A DNA stretch of 64,000 nt from Candidatus Dependentiae bacterium (GCA_020431705.1 JAGQHQ010000006.1:1-64000), one strand, 5' to 3'; positions 27,368 through 37,362 are shown, counted from the stretch's first letter. The notes: generated by a model from the sequence alone, not told the origin. Translations and numbers: made by a program.

Positions 27368-27747
27368 CATCAATTAAAAAAAAATCCAAATGGCATCAAC
27401 ATTCATAAAAGCTATCTGAAGGCGCTTTTTACGATATATCGCTCTAAAAGGAAACTTTAGCAGCTAAAAATCATAAAACTTACAAACTAGCCATCTATTG
27501 TAGCAAGCTCTGTTATTAGCTAAAAACAGTTCTTCATATCAACTTACATTAGCTTAAAACAACATTGTCAAATTGAAAATGTTTGCTGTAAGCCCGAGAG
27601 GATAGCTATTCACAACAAAAACCCCTTTAAATAACCTTAAATAGGTATCCGACGCCATAGTTTATGGACAGAAGCTTCAGATTTCGGTATATTAAAAATT
27701 AACAATTTAGCATTATTTTTTTACCCTGCCTAAGGGAGGCAATACTT
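27368..27747. other. Gene-free stretch upstream of the carotenoid oxygenase
   Basis: No open reading frame with a start and Shine-Dalgarno is seen on either strand. There are small inverted repeats, for example CCATA-GTT-TATGG near 27655 and CTGTT...AACAG near 27510, and a GC-richer patch around 27590-27680 (AAGCCCGAGAGG, ATCCGACG). It does not match any riboswitch, tmRNA, RNase P or SRP RNA signature I know. It may be a long leader or decayed sequence. Confidence 0.4.
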
Positions 27748-29322
27748 ATGAAAAAACCTATAATTATTATTAGCACCCTTTTTGGGGCTATCGCTGCCGG
27801 TATCTTCATTTACGTTGATACACCTATTTCGAGTATTTTTCAAAGTTTTGTTGTAATAAAAAAACATACCCACAAGCATAGTTTCACTAATATAGACACT
27901 ATGCCATTCTCTATAGGCTTTACTACACTCAATGAAAAATCAAAAAATAAAGAACTAACAATACAAGGAAAAATACCAACATGGCTTTCTGGAACTCTTT
28001 TGCGAGTTGGCCCTGGTAAATTTGAAATAAAAGATAACGATAATAACAGTGAAGTTTCTCAAGCAGACCATTGGCTCGATGGATTTTCTATGGCACATCG
28101 CTTTGAAATCAAAAAAGGTAAAGTATCCTACAGCAACAAATTACTGAAAAGTCATTATTATAAAAAAGCGAAAAAAACAGGAATTTTAGAACCTCCGCAA
28201 ATCAATAAAGGTAAGTCATTTATTGGACGTTTAGCTTCATCCTTTTCTACGCCAAAACAACTTTATGACAATGTTAACGTAAATATTTTAAAATATGGTG
28301 ACCATTGCGTTGCAGTTACAGAAACACCAACGCCGCTTGCCTTTGATCCAAATACCCTTAAAACCATAGAGTCATTAAAGTTTAAAGACAAACTCGGTGG
28401 TCACTTTTGTTGCGCACACCCACAATTTGACTCAAAAAAACAACAATGGTACAACTATTTTATTTCCTACGGAAATACAAGTTCATACGTCATTTATACG
28501 ATGGACAAAAAAAGCATAACAAGAAAAAAATTAGCATCTATCTCGGTTAAACGTCCTGGATATATGCATAGCTTTGCTTCAACAGATAATTATGTTGTAT
28601 TAACTGAAGTACCCTTTACCATCAAACCTATAGATCTTCTTTTTGGTAAGAAAACATTTCTAGAATATTTTAAATGGGAGCCCAACAAAGGAACACGATT
28701 TATCGTTATTGATAAGAACAGCGGAAAAAAAATTGGTGATTACAAAACAGATGCGTTTTTCTCTCTTCACCATATCAATGCATTTGATAATAAAGAAACT
28801 ATCACACTTGATATTCCTACTTATCAAGATACATCAGTAATCAACGCATATCATTTTAATAATTTGTGCGACAAAAAACGTTGTAGCTTTCCACGCGCAA
28901 AATTTGAACGTTTTGTAATCAATCTTGGAGGCAAAAGCGTAGATAGAAAAACAATATCAGAAGAAAATATAGAAATGCCACGGATTAACGACAAGTGTAA
29001 TGGTTGCGCATATCGTTATGCATATGGCACTAGCCACGAAAATCAAGACAGCTTTGCCGACAGTATTATAAAAATAGATGCACATAAGAAATCACATTGC
29101 CACTGGCATCAAGCAGGGTGCTATACAACAGAACCTATTTTTGTAGCAAAACCTGGTGCAAAAGAAGAGGATGATGGTATATTACTTTCAGTTGTACTTG
29201 ATGCGCATAAAAAACAGTCGTTCTTGCTTGTTCTTAACGCAAAAACAATGAAAGAACTTGCACGCGCATCAGTTGAACATCATATACCATTTACTATGCA
29301 CGGCCAGTTCTATCATAGCTAA
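27748..29322 (+). CDS. Carotenoid cleavage oxygenase (RPE65/BCO family), membrane-anchored or exported
   Basis: 524 residues. An N-terminal hydrophobic segment (about 4-24) is followed by the family core: PTWLSGTLLRVGPGKFE near 77-93 and ADHWLDGFSMAHRF near 106-119. All four iron-binding histidines of the propeller can be placed: H224 (CAHPQF), H274 (YMHSF), H341 (LHHINAF) and H518 (FTMHGQF). Family enzymes use Fe(II) and O2 to cleave carotenoids or related alkenes. YRYAYG near 423 resembles the animal BCO/RPE65 branch as much as bacterial apocarotenoid oxygenases. No carotenoid synthesis gene is nearby, so a host- or diet-derived substrate is possible (inference). ATG 27748 has a GGGAGG Shine-Dalgarno. 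Confidence 0.88.
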   Translation: MKKPIIIISTLFGAIAAGIFIYVDTPISSIFQSFVVIKKHTHKHSFTNIDTMPFSIGFTTLNEKSKNKELTIQGKIPTWLSGTLLRVGPGKFEIKDNDNNSEVSQADHWLDGFSMAHRFEIKKGKVSYSNKLLKSHYYKKAKKTGILEPPQINKGKSFIGRLASSFSTPKQLYDNVNVNILKYGDHCVAVTETPTPLAFDPNTLKTIESLKFKDKLGGHFCCAHPQFDSKKQQWYNYFISYGNTSSYVIYTMDKKSITRKKLASISVKRPGYMHSFASTDNYVVLTEVPFTIKPIDLLFGKKTFLEYFKWEPNKGTRFIVIDKNSGKKIGDYKTDAFFSLHHINAFDNKETITLDIPTYQDTSVINAYHFNNLCDKKRCSFPRAKFERFVINLGGKSVDRKTISEENIEMPRINDKCNGCAYRYAYGTSHENQDSFADSIIKIDAHKKSHCHWHQAGCYTTEPIFVAKPGAKEEDDGILLSVVLDAHKKQSFLLVLNAKTMKELARASVEHHIPFTMHGQFYHS

Positions 29323-29356
29323 CTGTTATATTACATAAAAATACCTTATAGATATA

Positions 29357-31396
29357 TCATTTAAAATAGCCAGAACCAACAACATATGAACGTTCACCTT
29401 TATCGACTCGTTCAATAAATACAATACGCTGAATACCATTAATAGTATATGTAACTTTACCAGAGCCTTGTCTGACCGTATTTATAAGCACCTGTACATA
29501 CGGCATGTTTTTATCATCTTTTGCATCCAGCATATTACGCCAAATAAAACTATTATTATCTGCATTAGCTAAACAAATACCATTAAAGGCATAAACAAAT
29601 ATGCCAAGATCACCTTGAATAAATTTACCATTTGTTTCTATAAATGCAGCAAATGCTTTCTTCTCCGTTTCTGTTCTCAAAAAACCCGCACCACTATGCA
29701 CTAACAATACCGTCGTTTCTTTTTTGGTAATAGGAAAAAGACCACCAACAATTACATATTCTTTTAGGCCAAGTCGTATTGGTTTAACATACGCTGAAAC
29801 AAAAGAATTCTTTATTTTATAGTTCACCCATGCACCATCGGCCTCACCAGATGCTGATTTAAGGCGTTGCTTTTTTGCTTGCTCTATTATTTCACGAACA
29901 TAATAACGTCCATCTTGATCTTGTATATTATAAAAGTTTTGTCCAACAAAGTCGGCATTACCACCATGTGCTACCACTTCTCCTTTCATATCAAAAATAA
30001 TTAAATACAGATCGCCGTATCTAAATGTTCCTATCTTTTTATCAGTAAACTCACTTACAGCCAGACTCTCTCCATGGCCTTTCATGTATTCATAGCCACG
30101 ACGAACAAGCTCAACTAATTGTTTGCGATTGGCATCCGGATAGTACCCACAGGCAATGAAATACTCGTTACCAGCACTGTCAGTAACCTTTTCTGCATAG
30201 GAACGCTTTGGTGCATTTTTTGAAATATATTCAATCCAAACACCATCAGCACCCTCCTTAAGCTTATTAATAATTTCCTGATTAACCAATTTACCAGTAG
30301 CATCTTTATAGTTGATAGCATTAGTACCAATCAAGCCTGGCCTATCACCATGAGCCATATGAATACCTTTAAAGTCAAGCGCATATAAATATAAATCACC
30401 AAAAATAAAGCGCCCGAGTGGATAACTCAACGCGCTAAACGCTTCTTCTTTAGTTCCTCTATTTTTCATCGCTTGCTTGAACATTGCAACTGCACCTTTA
30501 ACCAAACTAACAACTGCATCAGCTTTTGAATGTGGATAATATCCCGCCCCAATAACAAAGGTTCTACCCTTTACGTTCACTTCTTTTACGTATGAAATTT
30601 TAGTTGCACCACGCCATTGATACGTAACCCATCCGCCACCACGATGTGCTTTTTTTAGCATTACTTTTACAAAAGGAGAACCGAATGTATCACGCATATT
30701 TACTGCATTTTGCCAAATTAAATCACTACGCTGCCCATGCGCAAGCCACGTTCCATCACGATCTAACACAAATAAATAGATTTCACCCTTAATAAAATCT
30801 TTGTTGTGCGTAAACATATTAAACGCTTCATATGGCTGATGCTCTTTAAGATATTTTTCACCTTTTTCTATCAATGCCATTACTTGTTCACGTTTTGTTT
30901 GCAAATTAACAGCATCTGGATCATCAGAGTCATCTTGATATGATTGTTCTGACACATCGCCAACAGATTCTTCTAACACTTTATCATCAACCGTTGGCTT
31001 CTCTTTTTGCTCCCGTACAGACTCAACTGAAGGCTCATCTTGCTCTCCTAAATCAACTGGTTCTTGCTCCCTATCTAGAACCTTTGGTTCCATTTCGTCT
31101 ACAAACTCTTGCTGATCATTTTCTTCTGTACCTTCTGGTTGTTCTTGAATACCATCTTCATATTCGTTAGAAGTATGCTCAAACCCCTGAGTATCCGCAA
31201 CTTCTACAACCCCTTCATCCATCAATCGATTAAGTTCACTTTCTTTTGATGCATGCCAATATTTTTTAGTATCTTGCGATTGCCGAGAGCAAGTTCTGAT
31301 ACATCTTTTATGCTTTTTTGAACGAGAATAGAGAATTTCAGGAAATAAAATAACACAACTTATAAAAAATAATAATGTTGCAAAATGACACCTCAT
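29357..31396 (-). CDS. Secreted protein with four tandem Cache-like sensor domains
   Basis: 679 residues. Signal peptide about 1-24; an acidic Glu/Gln/Asp-rich linker about 45-160; then four repeats of about 125 residues starting near 165, 300, 430 and 560. Each repeat has the pattern ...F..G.F..GDLYLF..D..G..LAHG....IGQN..N..D..G..F...I...A..G.GWV.Y......K..YV......Y.IG.GYYP, the hallmark of single Cache (Cache_2-like) ligand-binding domains. Such domains usually sit outside chemoreceptors or kinases; here no transmembrane or cytoplasmic output domain follows the fourth copy. It could be a periplasmic ligand-binding protein or a secreted factor. Tail-to-tail with the carotenoid oxygenase, 34 bases apart. 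Confidence 0.82.
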   Translation of the reverse strand: MRCHFATLLFFISCVILFPEILYSRSKKHKRCIRTCSRQSQDTKKYWHASKESELNRLMDEGVVEVADTQGFEHTSNEYEDGIQEQPEGTEENDQQEFVDEMEPKVLDREQEPVDLGEQDEPSVESVREQKEKPTVDDKVLEESVGDVSEQSYQDDSDDPDAVNLQTKREQVMALIEKGEKYLKEHQPYEAFNMFTHNKDFIKGEIYLFVLDRDGTWLAHGQRSDLIWQNAVNMRDTFGSPFVKVMLKKAHRGGGWVTYQWRGATKISYVKEVNVKGRTFVIGAGYYPHSKADAVVSLVKGAVAMFKQAMKNRGTKEEAFSALSYPLGRFIFGDLYLYALDFKGIHMAHGDRPGLIGTNAINYKDATGKLVNQEIINKLKEGADGVWIEYISKNAPKRSYAEKVTDSAGNEYFIACGYYPDANRKQLVELVRRGYEYMKGHGESLAVSEFTDKKIGTFRYGDLYLIIFDMKGEVVAHGGNADFVGQNFYNIQDQDGRYYVREIIEQAKKQRLKSASGEADGAWVNYKIKNSFVSAYVKPIRLGLKEYVIVGGLFPITKKETTVLLVHSGAGFLRTETEKKAFAAFIETNGKFIQGDLGIFVYAFNGICLANADNNSFIWRNMLDAKDDKNMPYVQVLINTVRQGSGKVTYTINGIQRIVFIERVDKGERSYVVGSGYFK

Positions 31397-31559
31397 TACT
31401 TTTCCTTTCCGTATACTGCCTTTTTAAGCAAACACATAGACACACCGATATTACCATAGCTCTAGCAATAAGAGTTGTCCAGCCAGTTCTTGCACCAGCA
31501 ATACAACTTCTGTAAAGTGATACATATTAACTCAAAAAAATAGTTATGTAGGAGAGTAT

Positions 31560-32153
31560 ATGAGACATGTCTATCACGTATCCTTCATTTTCACCATTTT
31601 TATAGTATGCATCAATTGGAGCGAGCAAAGCACGAGCGTTGAAGGCAGAAAAAAGCAGGCAATTAATTTTAAAGGAATTATAACGACACAAAACAATGAA
31701 AAAATTAGCGTAGAAAATATTTCTATTGCGCGTCTGTATAAACAAATACCAGTTTATGATGCACCCGATAAAAAAACAAAAAAAGGAAAACTAGAAAAAA
31801 ATCCCAAAGAAGGAATCGTAACGCGTATTGATTTATCTGAAATTGATAAAATCATAGTGCCAGAGCCTGAGACAATCTGGAGCTTTCAGCCAGAAAAACG
31901 AATGCGGAAGCTTGAATATGTCGAAATTATTGTTATTTCAAGTAATACAGAAAAAACAAAACATCGCTATTTAATAGAAGTTGATCGCAAAATTATTTGT
32001 GATGAAATCAACAGCGCTGGCCCCATAGAAAAAGATATTCCATTACCTGCAATTAAAAACATACAAATTACTGGTTTTACCTCACGCGAAAGCGAAACTC
32101 AGCAAGGTAAGCAATGCCCTACTACACCATCATGCCCAGTAGACAAGAGATAA
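31560..32153 (+). CDS. Exported protein of unknown function
   Basis: 197 residues with a signal peptide (about 1-24, FTIFIVCINWSEQS) and a GAGAG-type Shine-Dalgarno (AGGAGAG) before ATG 31560. The mature part is Lys/Glu-rich and looks like a small beta-sandwich (INFKGIITTQNNEKISVENISIA at the start of it, then charged loops). The C terminus has two cysteines in a Pro/Thr-rich tail (QCPTTPSCPVDKR). No family recognised. Divergent from the Cache protein; TTGCAC-17-TAAAGT upstream could be its promoter. Confidence 0.65.
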   Translation: MRHVYHVSFIFTIFIVCINWSEQSTSVEGRKKQAINFKGIITTQNNEKISVENISIARLYKQIPVYDAPDKKTKKGKLEKNPKEGIVTRIDLSEIDKIIVPEPETIWSFQPEKRMRKLEYVEIIVISSNTEKTKHRYLIEVDRKIICDEINSAGPIEKDIPLPAIKNIQITGFTSRESETQQGKQCPTTPSCPVDKR

Positions 32154-32258
32154 TTATTATGCACATTACTACACAATAGTTGTCTGACTCTAATTACATA
32201 TGATATTCTTGTTGTGATATAAGACATAAAAAACTCCCAAGATTAAGAGGAAATATAC

Positions 32259-32579
32259 ATGGTAGTAACAATTACCAACGAAAATATTCATAAAGAAATC
32301 AAAGATGTTACCAGCCCTATTGTACTTGAAATTTACGCAACATGGTGTGGACCATGCCAGCAAATGGAACCTATTTTTGCAGAACTCGCAACTGAACTTA
32401 AAGATAAGTATAAGTTTGCAAAACTGAATGTTGATGAGGCGCGAGAAATTTCTATTGAATATGGTGTCAGCTCAGTACCAACTTTTATATTTATCAATGA
32501 TGGAGAGGTTAAAGCAAAAGAAACTGGCTACATGAGCAAAGATGATCTAAAAACAAAATTAGAAACATATTTTGGCTAA
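32259..32579 (+). CDS. trxA: Thioredoxin
   Basis: 106 residues, standard thioredoxin length. The redox active site W-C-G-P-C is at about 30-34 in the strand-helix context IYATWCGPCQQMEP, with the conserved cis-Pro in VSSVPTFIF near 74 and KLNVDEAREISIEYGV before it. It reduces protein disulfides in the cytoplasm (no signal peptide). AGAGGAA Shine-Dalgarno before ATG 32259. Its stop overlaps the stop of the convergent cysS by three bases, a sign of tight packing. Confidence 0.95.
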   Translation: MVVTITNENIHKEIKDVTSPIVLEIYATWCGPCQQMEPIFAELATELKDKYKFAKLNVDEAREISIEYGVSSVPTFIFINDGEVKAKETGYMSKDDLKTKLETYFG

Positions 32580-33913
32580 CTTTTTTTATCTTGTACATCA
32601 ACACCAAGCTCACGTAGCTTGTCACGAATTTCATCAGCACGGGCCCAGTTTTTCTCGGCTCGTGTTTTTTTTCGTTCTTCAATAAGCGCTTCTATTTCTG
32701 GTGTTAGCTTAATCATTTTTTCTGGCAAAGGTTCTAGTGTTAGACCGAGTACATGCTGCAAAAACTGTTTTATTGCACACAAAGTTTTTTTATCCTGTTG
32801 TATTTTATCGAGATTTTCAAACAAAATACCAAACATACCTGATGTGTTAAGATCATCTTTTAAACATGCAAGCATACTTTGTATAAGAATTATTTGTTGT
32901 AGCTCCTCTTTCTTAATCTGCATAAATACATCACATTGTTCAAACACTCGCACTAATCGGCGATAGCTTTTTTCAAAACCTTTAATATCATCAAAGGAAA
33001 AGTCCATTGGCCCACGATAGTGATGCTGTAATAAATAATAGCGGACAACTATTGGATCAAATTGTTTAAATACATCTTGCAAAGTAAAAAAATTGCCTAG
33101 CGATTTAGACATCTTTTCTTCATTCACTCGAACTAAACCGTTATGCATCCAATAGTTAGCAAACGTTTTTTTGTGTAATGCTTCTGATTGAGCAATTTCG
33201 TTTTCATGATGGGGAAACACCAAGTCAAGGCCGCCGGCATGAATATCAATTGTTTTACCTAAATACTTTGCAGCAAGCGCAGAACACTCAATATGCCAAC
33301 CAGGTCTGCCGTATCCCCACGGACCTTGCCAGCATTCACCTTCTGGCTCACTTTTCCACAATGCAAAATCTAGTACATTTTTTTTCTTCTCATTAATTTG
33401 CACGCGTGCACCTGCGAAAATATCTTCTAACTTATGCTTTGAAAGTTTACCATATGTAGAAAAACTTGTGATATCAAAATACACATCGCCATCAGATTCA
33501 TACGCATGTCCTGCCTCAATTAAACCAGAAATAAACGATATAATTTCTGGAATATGATCAGTAACGCGAGGCTCATACTTCGGAGATAAGCAATTAAGCG
33601 CTTTCATATCTTCGTGATACTGCTTGATAAAACGATCGGCAATCTTTTTATATTGTAGTCGATCACCAAGTTCTTTGTGCGCTCGATTTAGAAGTTTATC
33701 ATCTATATCAGTAAAATTGCGACAATACACCACTTCAAAATCAAGGAACAAAAGTAACCTATATAATAAATCAAAAGCTGTATAACAACGGCCATGGCCA
33801 ATATGCGCAGCATCATACGGTGTTACACCACATACATACAATGTCACTTTTTGCGGTCGCTGGGCCTTGAAAATTTCGCGTTTTCCGGTTACCGTATTAG
33901 TAATTTTCATCAT
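32576..33913 (-). CDS. cysS: Cysteinyl-tRNA synthetase
   Basis: About 445 residues. The class I signatures are clear: HIGH in PYDAAHIGHGR near 32-42 and KMSKS in VNEEKMSKSLGNF near 268. Zinc-site residues lie in CGVTPYD, GWHIECSALA and HHENEIAQSEA. It charges tRNA-Cys, whose gene is at 62204. The reading frame stays open upstream to 34153, but family N termini begin at the M-K-I-T-N-T segment, so ATG 33913 (or 33910) is chosen. This leaves a 77-base divergent promoter region with bamA. The C terminus contains the normal ARAEKNWARADEIRDKL helix. Confidence 0.95.
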   Translation of the reverse strand: MMKITNTVTGKREIFKAQRPQKVTLYVCGVTPYDAAHIGHGRCYTAFDLLYRLLLFLDFEVVYCRNFTDIDDKLLNRAHKELGDRLQYKKIADRFIKQYHEDMKALNCLSPKYEPRVTDHIPEIISFISGLIEAGHAYESDGDVYFDITSFSTYGKLSKHKLEDIFAGARVQINEKKKNVLDFALWKSEPEGECWQGPWGYGRPGWHIECSALAAKYLGKTIDIHAGGLDLVFPHHENEIAQSEALHKKTFANYWMHNGLVRVNEEKMSKSLGNFFTLQDVFKQFDPIVVRYYLLQHHYRGPMDFSFDDIKGFEKSYRRLVRVFEQCDVFMQIKKEELQQIILIQSMLACLKDDLNTSGMFGILFENLDKIQQDKKTLCAIKQFLQHVLGLTLEPLPEKMIKLTPEIEALIEERKKTRAEKNWARADEIRDKLRELGVDVQDKKS

Positions 33914-33990
33914 ACGGAACAACATAGCATAAAACATCGTGATAAAAAAGCTTACATTCTCATATTTGCTTTCCCAAGCAGGAGCAGTAC

Positions 33991-36486
33991 ATGTCATCAA
34001 TGAGCAGGAAACGTTATAAAAAAAATACAGCAGTACTTTTTTTCTTGAGCATACTTTTTGTAGTCCCTGATACACATTCAATGGGCAACTATAGTACAGT
34101 AGATAATAATACGCCACAAACACAACAACAAAATGTTGCAATTGCCACACCACGTAGAATCAAAAAAATTATTGTTATGGGAAACAATTTAGTACCTGAT
34201 GATGCAATAACAAACCGTTTAACATTTAAAGAAAAAGAATTGTTTGACCCAAGAAAAACCGGACCAAGCATCAAAAATCTATATAAGTTAGGTCGCCTGA
34301 GAAATATTACAATTCAAGCAGAACACATAGGTACTGATGAAATCATTATTTACATCTTCGTAGAAGAAAAAACACTTATAAAAGAAGTTATTTTTCGTGG
34401 TAACAGTGCCATTTCGGAAAAAGATATTCGTAAAAAAATTAATTTTGATGATATGCGTGGACTCGACGAGCAAGAACTCAAAAAATTCATCCGTGCTATC
34501 AAACGATTATACTTAGACAAAGGATTTCACCGTGTTGTTATCGACGCACGTATGGAAATAGATAAACAAAATAAAGCACAGGCCATCTTTACCATTAAAG
34601 AAAATAATCGCTCATTAGTTAAGCGCATTTTATTTGAAGGTAACGAACATATACGCAGTAAAGAATTACGTAGCATTCTCTTTACCCATGAAGACTGGAT
34701 TGGTTCTATGTTAGATAAAACAGGCATATACCAACCAGATCGCCTTGAAGCTGATAAGCATATGATTGAACAGTTTTACCAAAACCAAGGTTTTTTAAAC
34801 GCGCATATTATTGATATAAAACAAAATATGGATCAATACGGTAATTTCATTATCACATTTGTTATTCAAGAAGGGGACTTATATACAATCAAACGAATCA
34901 ACGCACCTGGTAATGATGTGCTGCCTGAAGAATATTTACTTGCACGTATTGGTATTCGGCCTGGTTATTTATATTCACGTCAAATGATTGTGGATACCAT
35001 TAAAATGTTAGAATTTATTTGGGGTGATCTTGGTTATTTGTTTGCACATATCGAACCATCAATTATTCCAAATGATGAAGACAAAACAGTATCACTTACC
35101 TTTCACTCAGAATTAGGCAACCAAGTCACCCTTAACGAAATCAATATTAAAGGCAACCATAAGACAAAAGATAAAATTATTCGTCGTCAAATTTTACTTG
35201 ATGAGGGAAGTTTAATTACCAACTCGAAAATGGAAATTACCAAAGCACGCATCGAGTCACTTGGCTACTTTGACCAACGTGATGGTGTAAACTGGAAAAT
35301 TAAACGAATAGATAAAGATATTGCCGATCTCGATTTAATGGTCAAAGAAGCAAAAACAGGTAACGCTAGTATTCAAGTAAGTTTTGGAGGTTCAGAGCAC
35401 ACAATCCAATCACCATTGAGTGGTGTTGCTTTTGAAGGTAATATTTCCGATCGCAATTTACTTGGTACTGGTATTAGGTTAAATTTAACCGGTAAACTGT
35501 CAAAGGATGAGCAAAACGTATTATTCAATGTCACACAACCATGGCTATTTGACCGGCCAATTCATCTTTCACTCGACGCATACCATCGCCGCCTTGGTTA
35601 TGAAGAGTTTAATCATACACGCCCGGTTAACGAAACACATACTGGTGGTTCAATCACAACTGGTATGATGACCAGTTGGAATCATCAATTATTACGTGAT
35701 ATATTTTTCCGTACCACTGTTGGTGGCGACCATGTACGCTATGAAAGCATGCCATCTGCATCTGTTTTTTCTCTCGATGGTACACAACGAACCTTGGCTG
35801 AACAGCAATACAACACTATTTTAACAAGATTGTTTGAGCCTGGTAATTATGTATGGCTTGCTCTACATGCAGGGCAAGAAAAAAAGAATCACCCAATTCA
35901 CCCAAGTAGAGGCTTAGGCTGGCTCTCTCGTGCACAATGTGCTATTCCAAGTTTAGGAAGTAATATTGGCTTTTTAAAATTTGATATTGACACACACTGG
36001 TATACACCAATTATTGGTGAACGTGATTTGGTATTACATTTACACGGATATGTCGGTTTAATTCATTTGTTTAAAAATCGTGCCATTCCATATCGTGAAT
36101 TATTCCATATTGGTGGCCCGGCAAGTGTTCGTGGTTTCCTATTTGGCCAACTTGGGCCACAGTTTAATGCTGGCGGTACCAGCGATTCAATTGGTGGCAA
36201 AAAAGCATTATTTGTTAATGTAGAACTTATTTTCCCAATCACACCTGATCTGAATATGAAAGGCTTACTATTTTATGATGGTGGTACCGGTTGGGATACA
36301 CCATTTAGATGCGATATTACACAAAATTTTTTAAAAAATAACTCGTTCCACTATCGTCATGCCGTTGGCGTAGGTATTCGATTGCTAAGCCCTGTTCCAC
36401 TCAGCGTTGATTGGGGATTTAAAATCGACCCACGCAAAGGTGAAACATCCAGTGAAGTACATTTTAATATGTCATACGGTTGGTAA
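33991..36486 (+). CDS. bamA: Outer-membrane protein assembly factor BamA
   Basis: 831 residues, typical BamA length. Signal peptide about 1-30. Five POTRA domains span about 55-440 (IKKIIVMGNNLVPDDAI, IKEVIFRGNSAISEKDI, VKRILFEGNEHIRSKEL, IKRINAPGNDVLPEEYL, LNEINIKGNHKTKDKII). The 16-strand barrel follows, with the loop-6 signature VRGFLFGQLGP near 710 and a C-terminal aromatic strand ending SYGW. BamA folds and inserts outer-membrane beta-barrels, so its presence shows an outer membrane. ATG 33991 is supported by AGGAG six bases upstream. Candidate clients in this window include the 42610 product. Confidence 0.96.
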   Translation: MSSMSRKRYKKNTAVLFFLSILFVVPDTHSMGNYSTVDNNTPQTQQQNVAIATPRRIKKIIVMGNNLVPDDAITNRLTFKEKELFDPRKTGPSIKNLYKLGRLRNITIQAEHIGTDEIIIYIFVEEKTLIKEVIFRGNSAISEKDIRKKINFDDMRGLDEQELKKFIRAIKRLYLDKGFHRVVIDARMEIDKQNKAQAIFTIKENNRSLVKRILFEGNEHIRSKELRSILFTHEDWIGSMLDKTGIYQPDRLEADKHMIEQFYQNQGFLNAHIIDIKQNMDQYGNFIITFVIQEGDLYTIKRINAPGNDVLPEEYLLARIGIRPGYLYSRQMIVDTIKMLEFIWGDLGYLFAHIEPSIIPNDEDKTVSLTFHSELGNQVTLNEINIKGNHKTKDKIIRRQILLDEGSLITNSKMEITKARIESLGYFDQRDGVNWKIKRIDKDIADLDLMVKEAKTGNASIQVSFGGSEHTIQSPLSGVAFEGNISDRNLLGTGIRLNLTGKLSKDEQNVLFNVTQPWLFDRPIHLSLDAYHRRLGYEEFNHTRPVNETHTGGSITTGMMTSWNHQLLRDIFFRTTVGGDHVRYESMPSASVFSLDGTQRTLAEQQYNTILTRLFEPGNYVWLALHAGQEKKNHPIHPSRGLGWLSRAQCAIPSLGSNIGFLKFDIDTHWYTPIIGERDLVLHLHGYVGLIHLFKNRAIPYRELFHIGGPASVRGFLFGQLGPQFNAGGTSDSIGGKKALFVNVELIFPITPDLNMKGLLFYDGGTGWDTPFRCDITQNFLKNNSFHYRHAVGVGIRLLSPVPLSVDWGFKIDPRKGETSSEVHFNMSYGW

Positions 36487-36609
36487 TAAAAAAAGAAAAA
36501 TTATTTGAATAAAAAGCATATATAAGATATTATAACCTATGAGGTTATGTAGTTTTAGTTATCGAATTCATATTGCATTATTAATATCTTACTAATAGGG
36601 GAATAATAC

Positions 36610-37287
36610 ATGAATAGATATTTATTGGCTCTTATTTTTTCAATTAATTTCGGTGTTTGCAATACTTTTTGCTTTAAAGAAAATATCAAGTCTAAAACAG
36701 AAGAAGTAGTAAAATGTCACTTTAAAACTATGATTAAGCCAAAAGTATACGAAAAACCTTTCTTATCAAAAAAAGAACACATCGGTAATTTCATATGTAT
36801 AGTGCTTGATGGTAAAAAACATATTGTATATTATACAATAAATTATTCATATTCACGATTCGGAAAAGAAACAGTTGCATATGGTGATTTTACCATAGTA
36901 AGCCCAGGTAAACCAATATATACAGGTTCTATACCATTGATAAAATCCTATAATGATATCGTTATTAATAATAAATTAGAAAAAATTTTCATCTCGGAAA
37001 TAACCAGAGGCGTTCTGGTGCAATTTGAAACAGAAATAGAAAAAAAAACTATTAAAAAAAAAGGCATTCAACAATCAAAAAATCATATGATAGCAGAAGA
37101 AAGTAAAATAACAGAAGAAGATAAAGAAAAAGTTGAAAATAATTTTCTAAAAAAAATCTATAACTGTGTAAACATAATCGATGTATTAAAAGATATTTAT
37201 AAACGACACGAAGAATACGAACGCTCTTTAAGCCCTGCTGAAAAATCATTAGAGAAAGAAGGAACACTTCTTCAAGAGGAATGGTAA
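36610..37287 (+). CDS. Exported protein of unknown function
   Basis: 225 residues with a signal peptide (about 1-20), ATG 36610 and an AGGGG Shine-Dalgarno. The middle (about 55-140) alternates hydrophobic residues as in a beta-sandwich (GNFICIVLDGKKHIVYYTINYSY); the last 80 residues are Lys/Glu-rich helix. A palindrome ATAACCT-ATG-AGGTTAT (36532-36548) lies upstream and may be an operator or the end of the bamA transcript. A strong terminator follows at 37329. I do not recognise a family. Confidence 0.65.
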   Translation: MNRYLLALIFSINFGVCNTFCFKENIKSKTEEVVKCHFKTMIKPKVYEKPFLSKKEHIGNFICIVLDGKKHIVYYTINYSYSRFGKETVAYGDFTIVSPGKPIYTGSIPLIKSYNDIVINNKLEKIFISEITRGVLVQFETEIEKKTIKKKGIQQSKNHMIAEESKITEEDKEKVENNFLKKIYNCVNIIDVLKDIYKRHEEYERSLSPAEKSLEKEGTLLQEEW

Positions 37288-37328
37288 AAATAAGAAAATC
37301 ACACAATAAAAGAGTATAAGAAAAAAAA

Positions 37329-37362
37329 AGCTCTGCGTTATTAACCGCAGAGCTTTTTTTTT
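37329..37362 (+). terminator. Strong rho-independent terminator
   Basis: AGCTCTGCG and CGCAGAGCT form a perfect nine-pair stem around an eight-base loop, followed by eight T. A run of A on the left side gives a T tract on the other strand too, so it can act in both directions. It separates the 36610 gene from the ftsL-ftsI group. Confidence 0.92.

Noticed and set aside
33914-34153. 80-residue N-terminal extension of cysteinyl-tRNA synthetase
   Set aside because: It has no likeness to the family, overlaps the well-supported bamA start, and a proper start lies at 33913.
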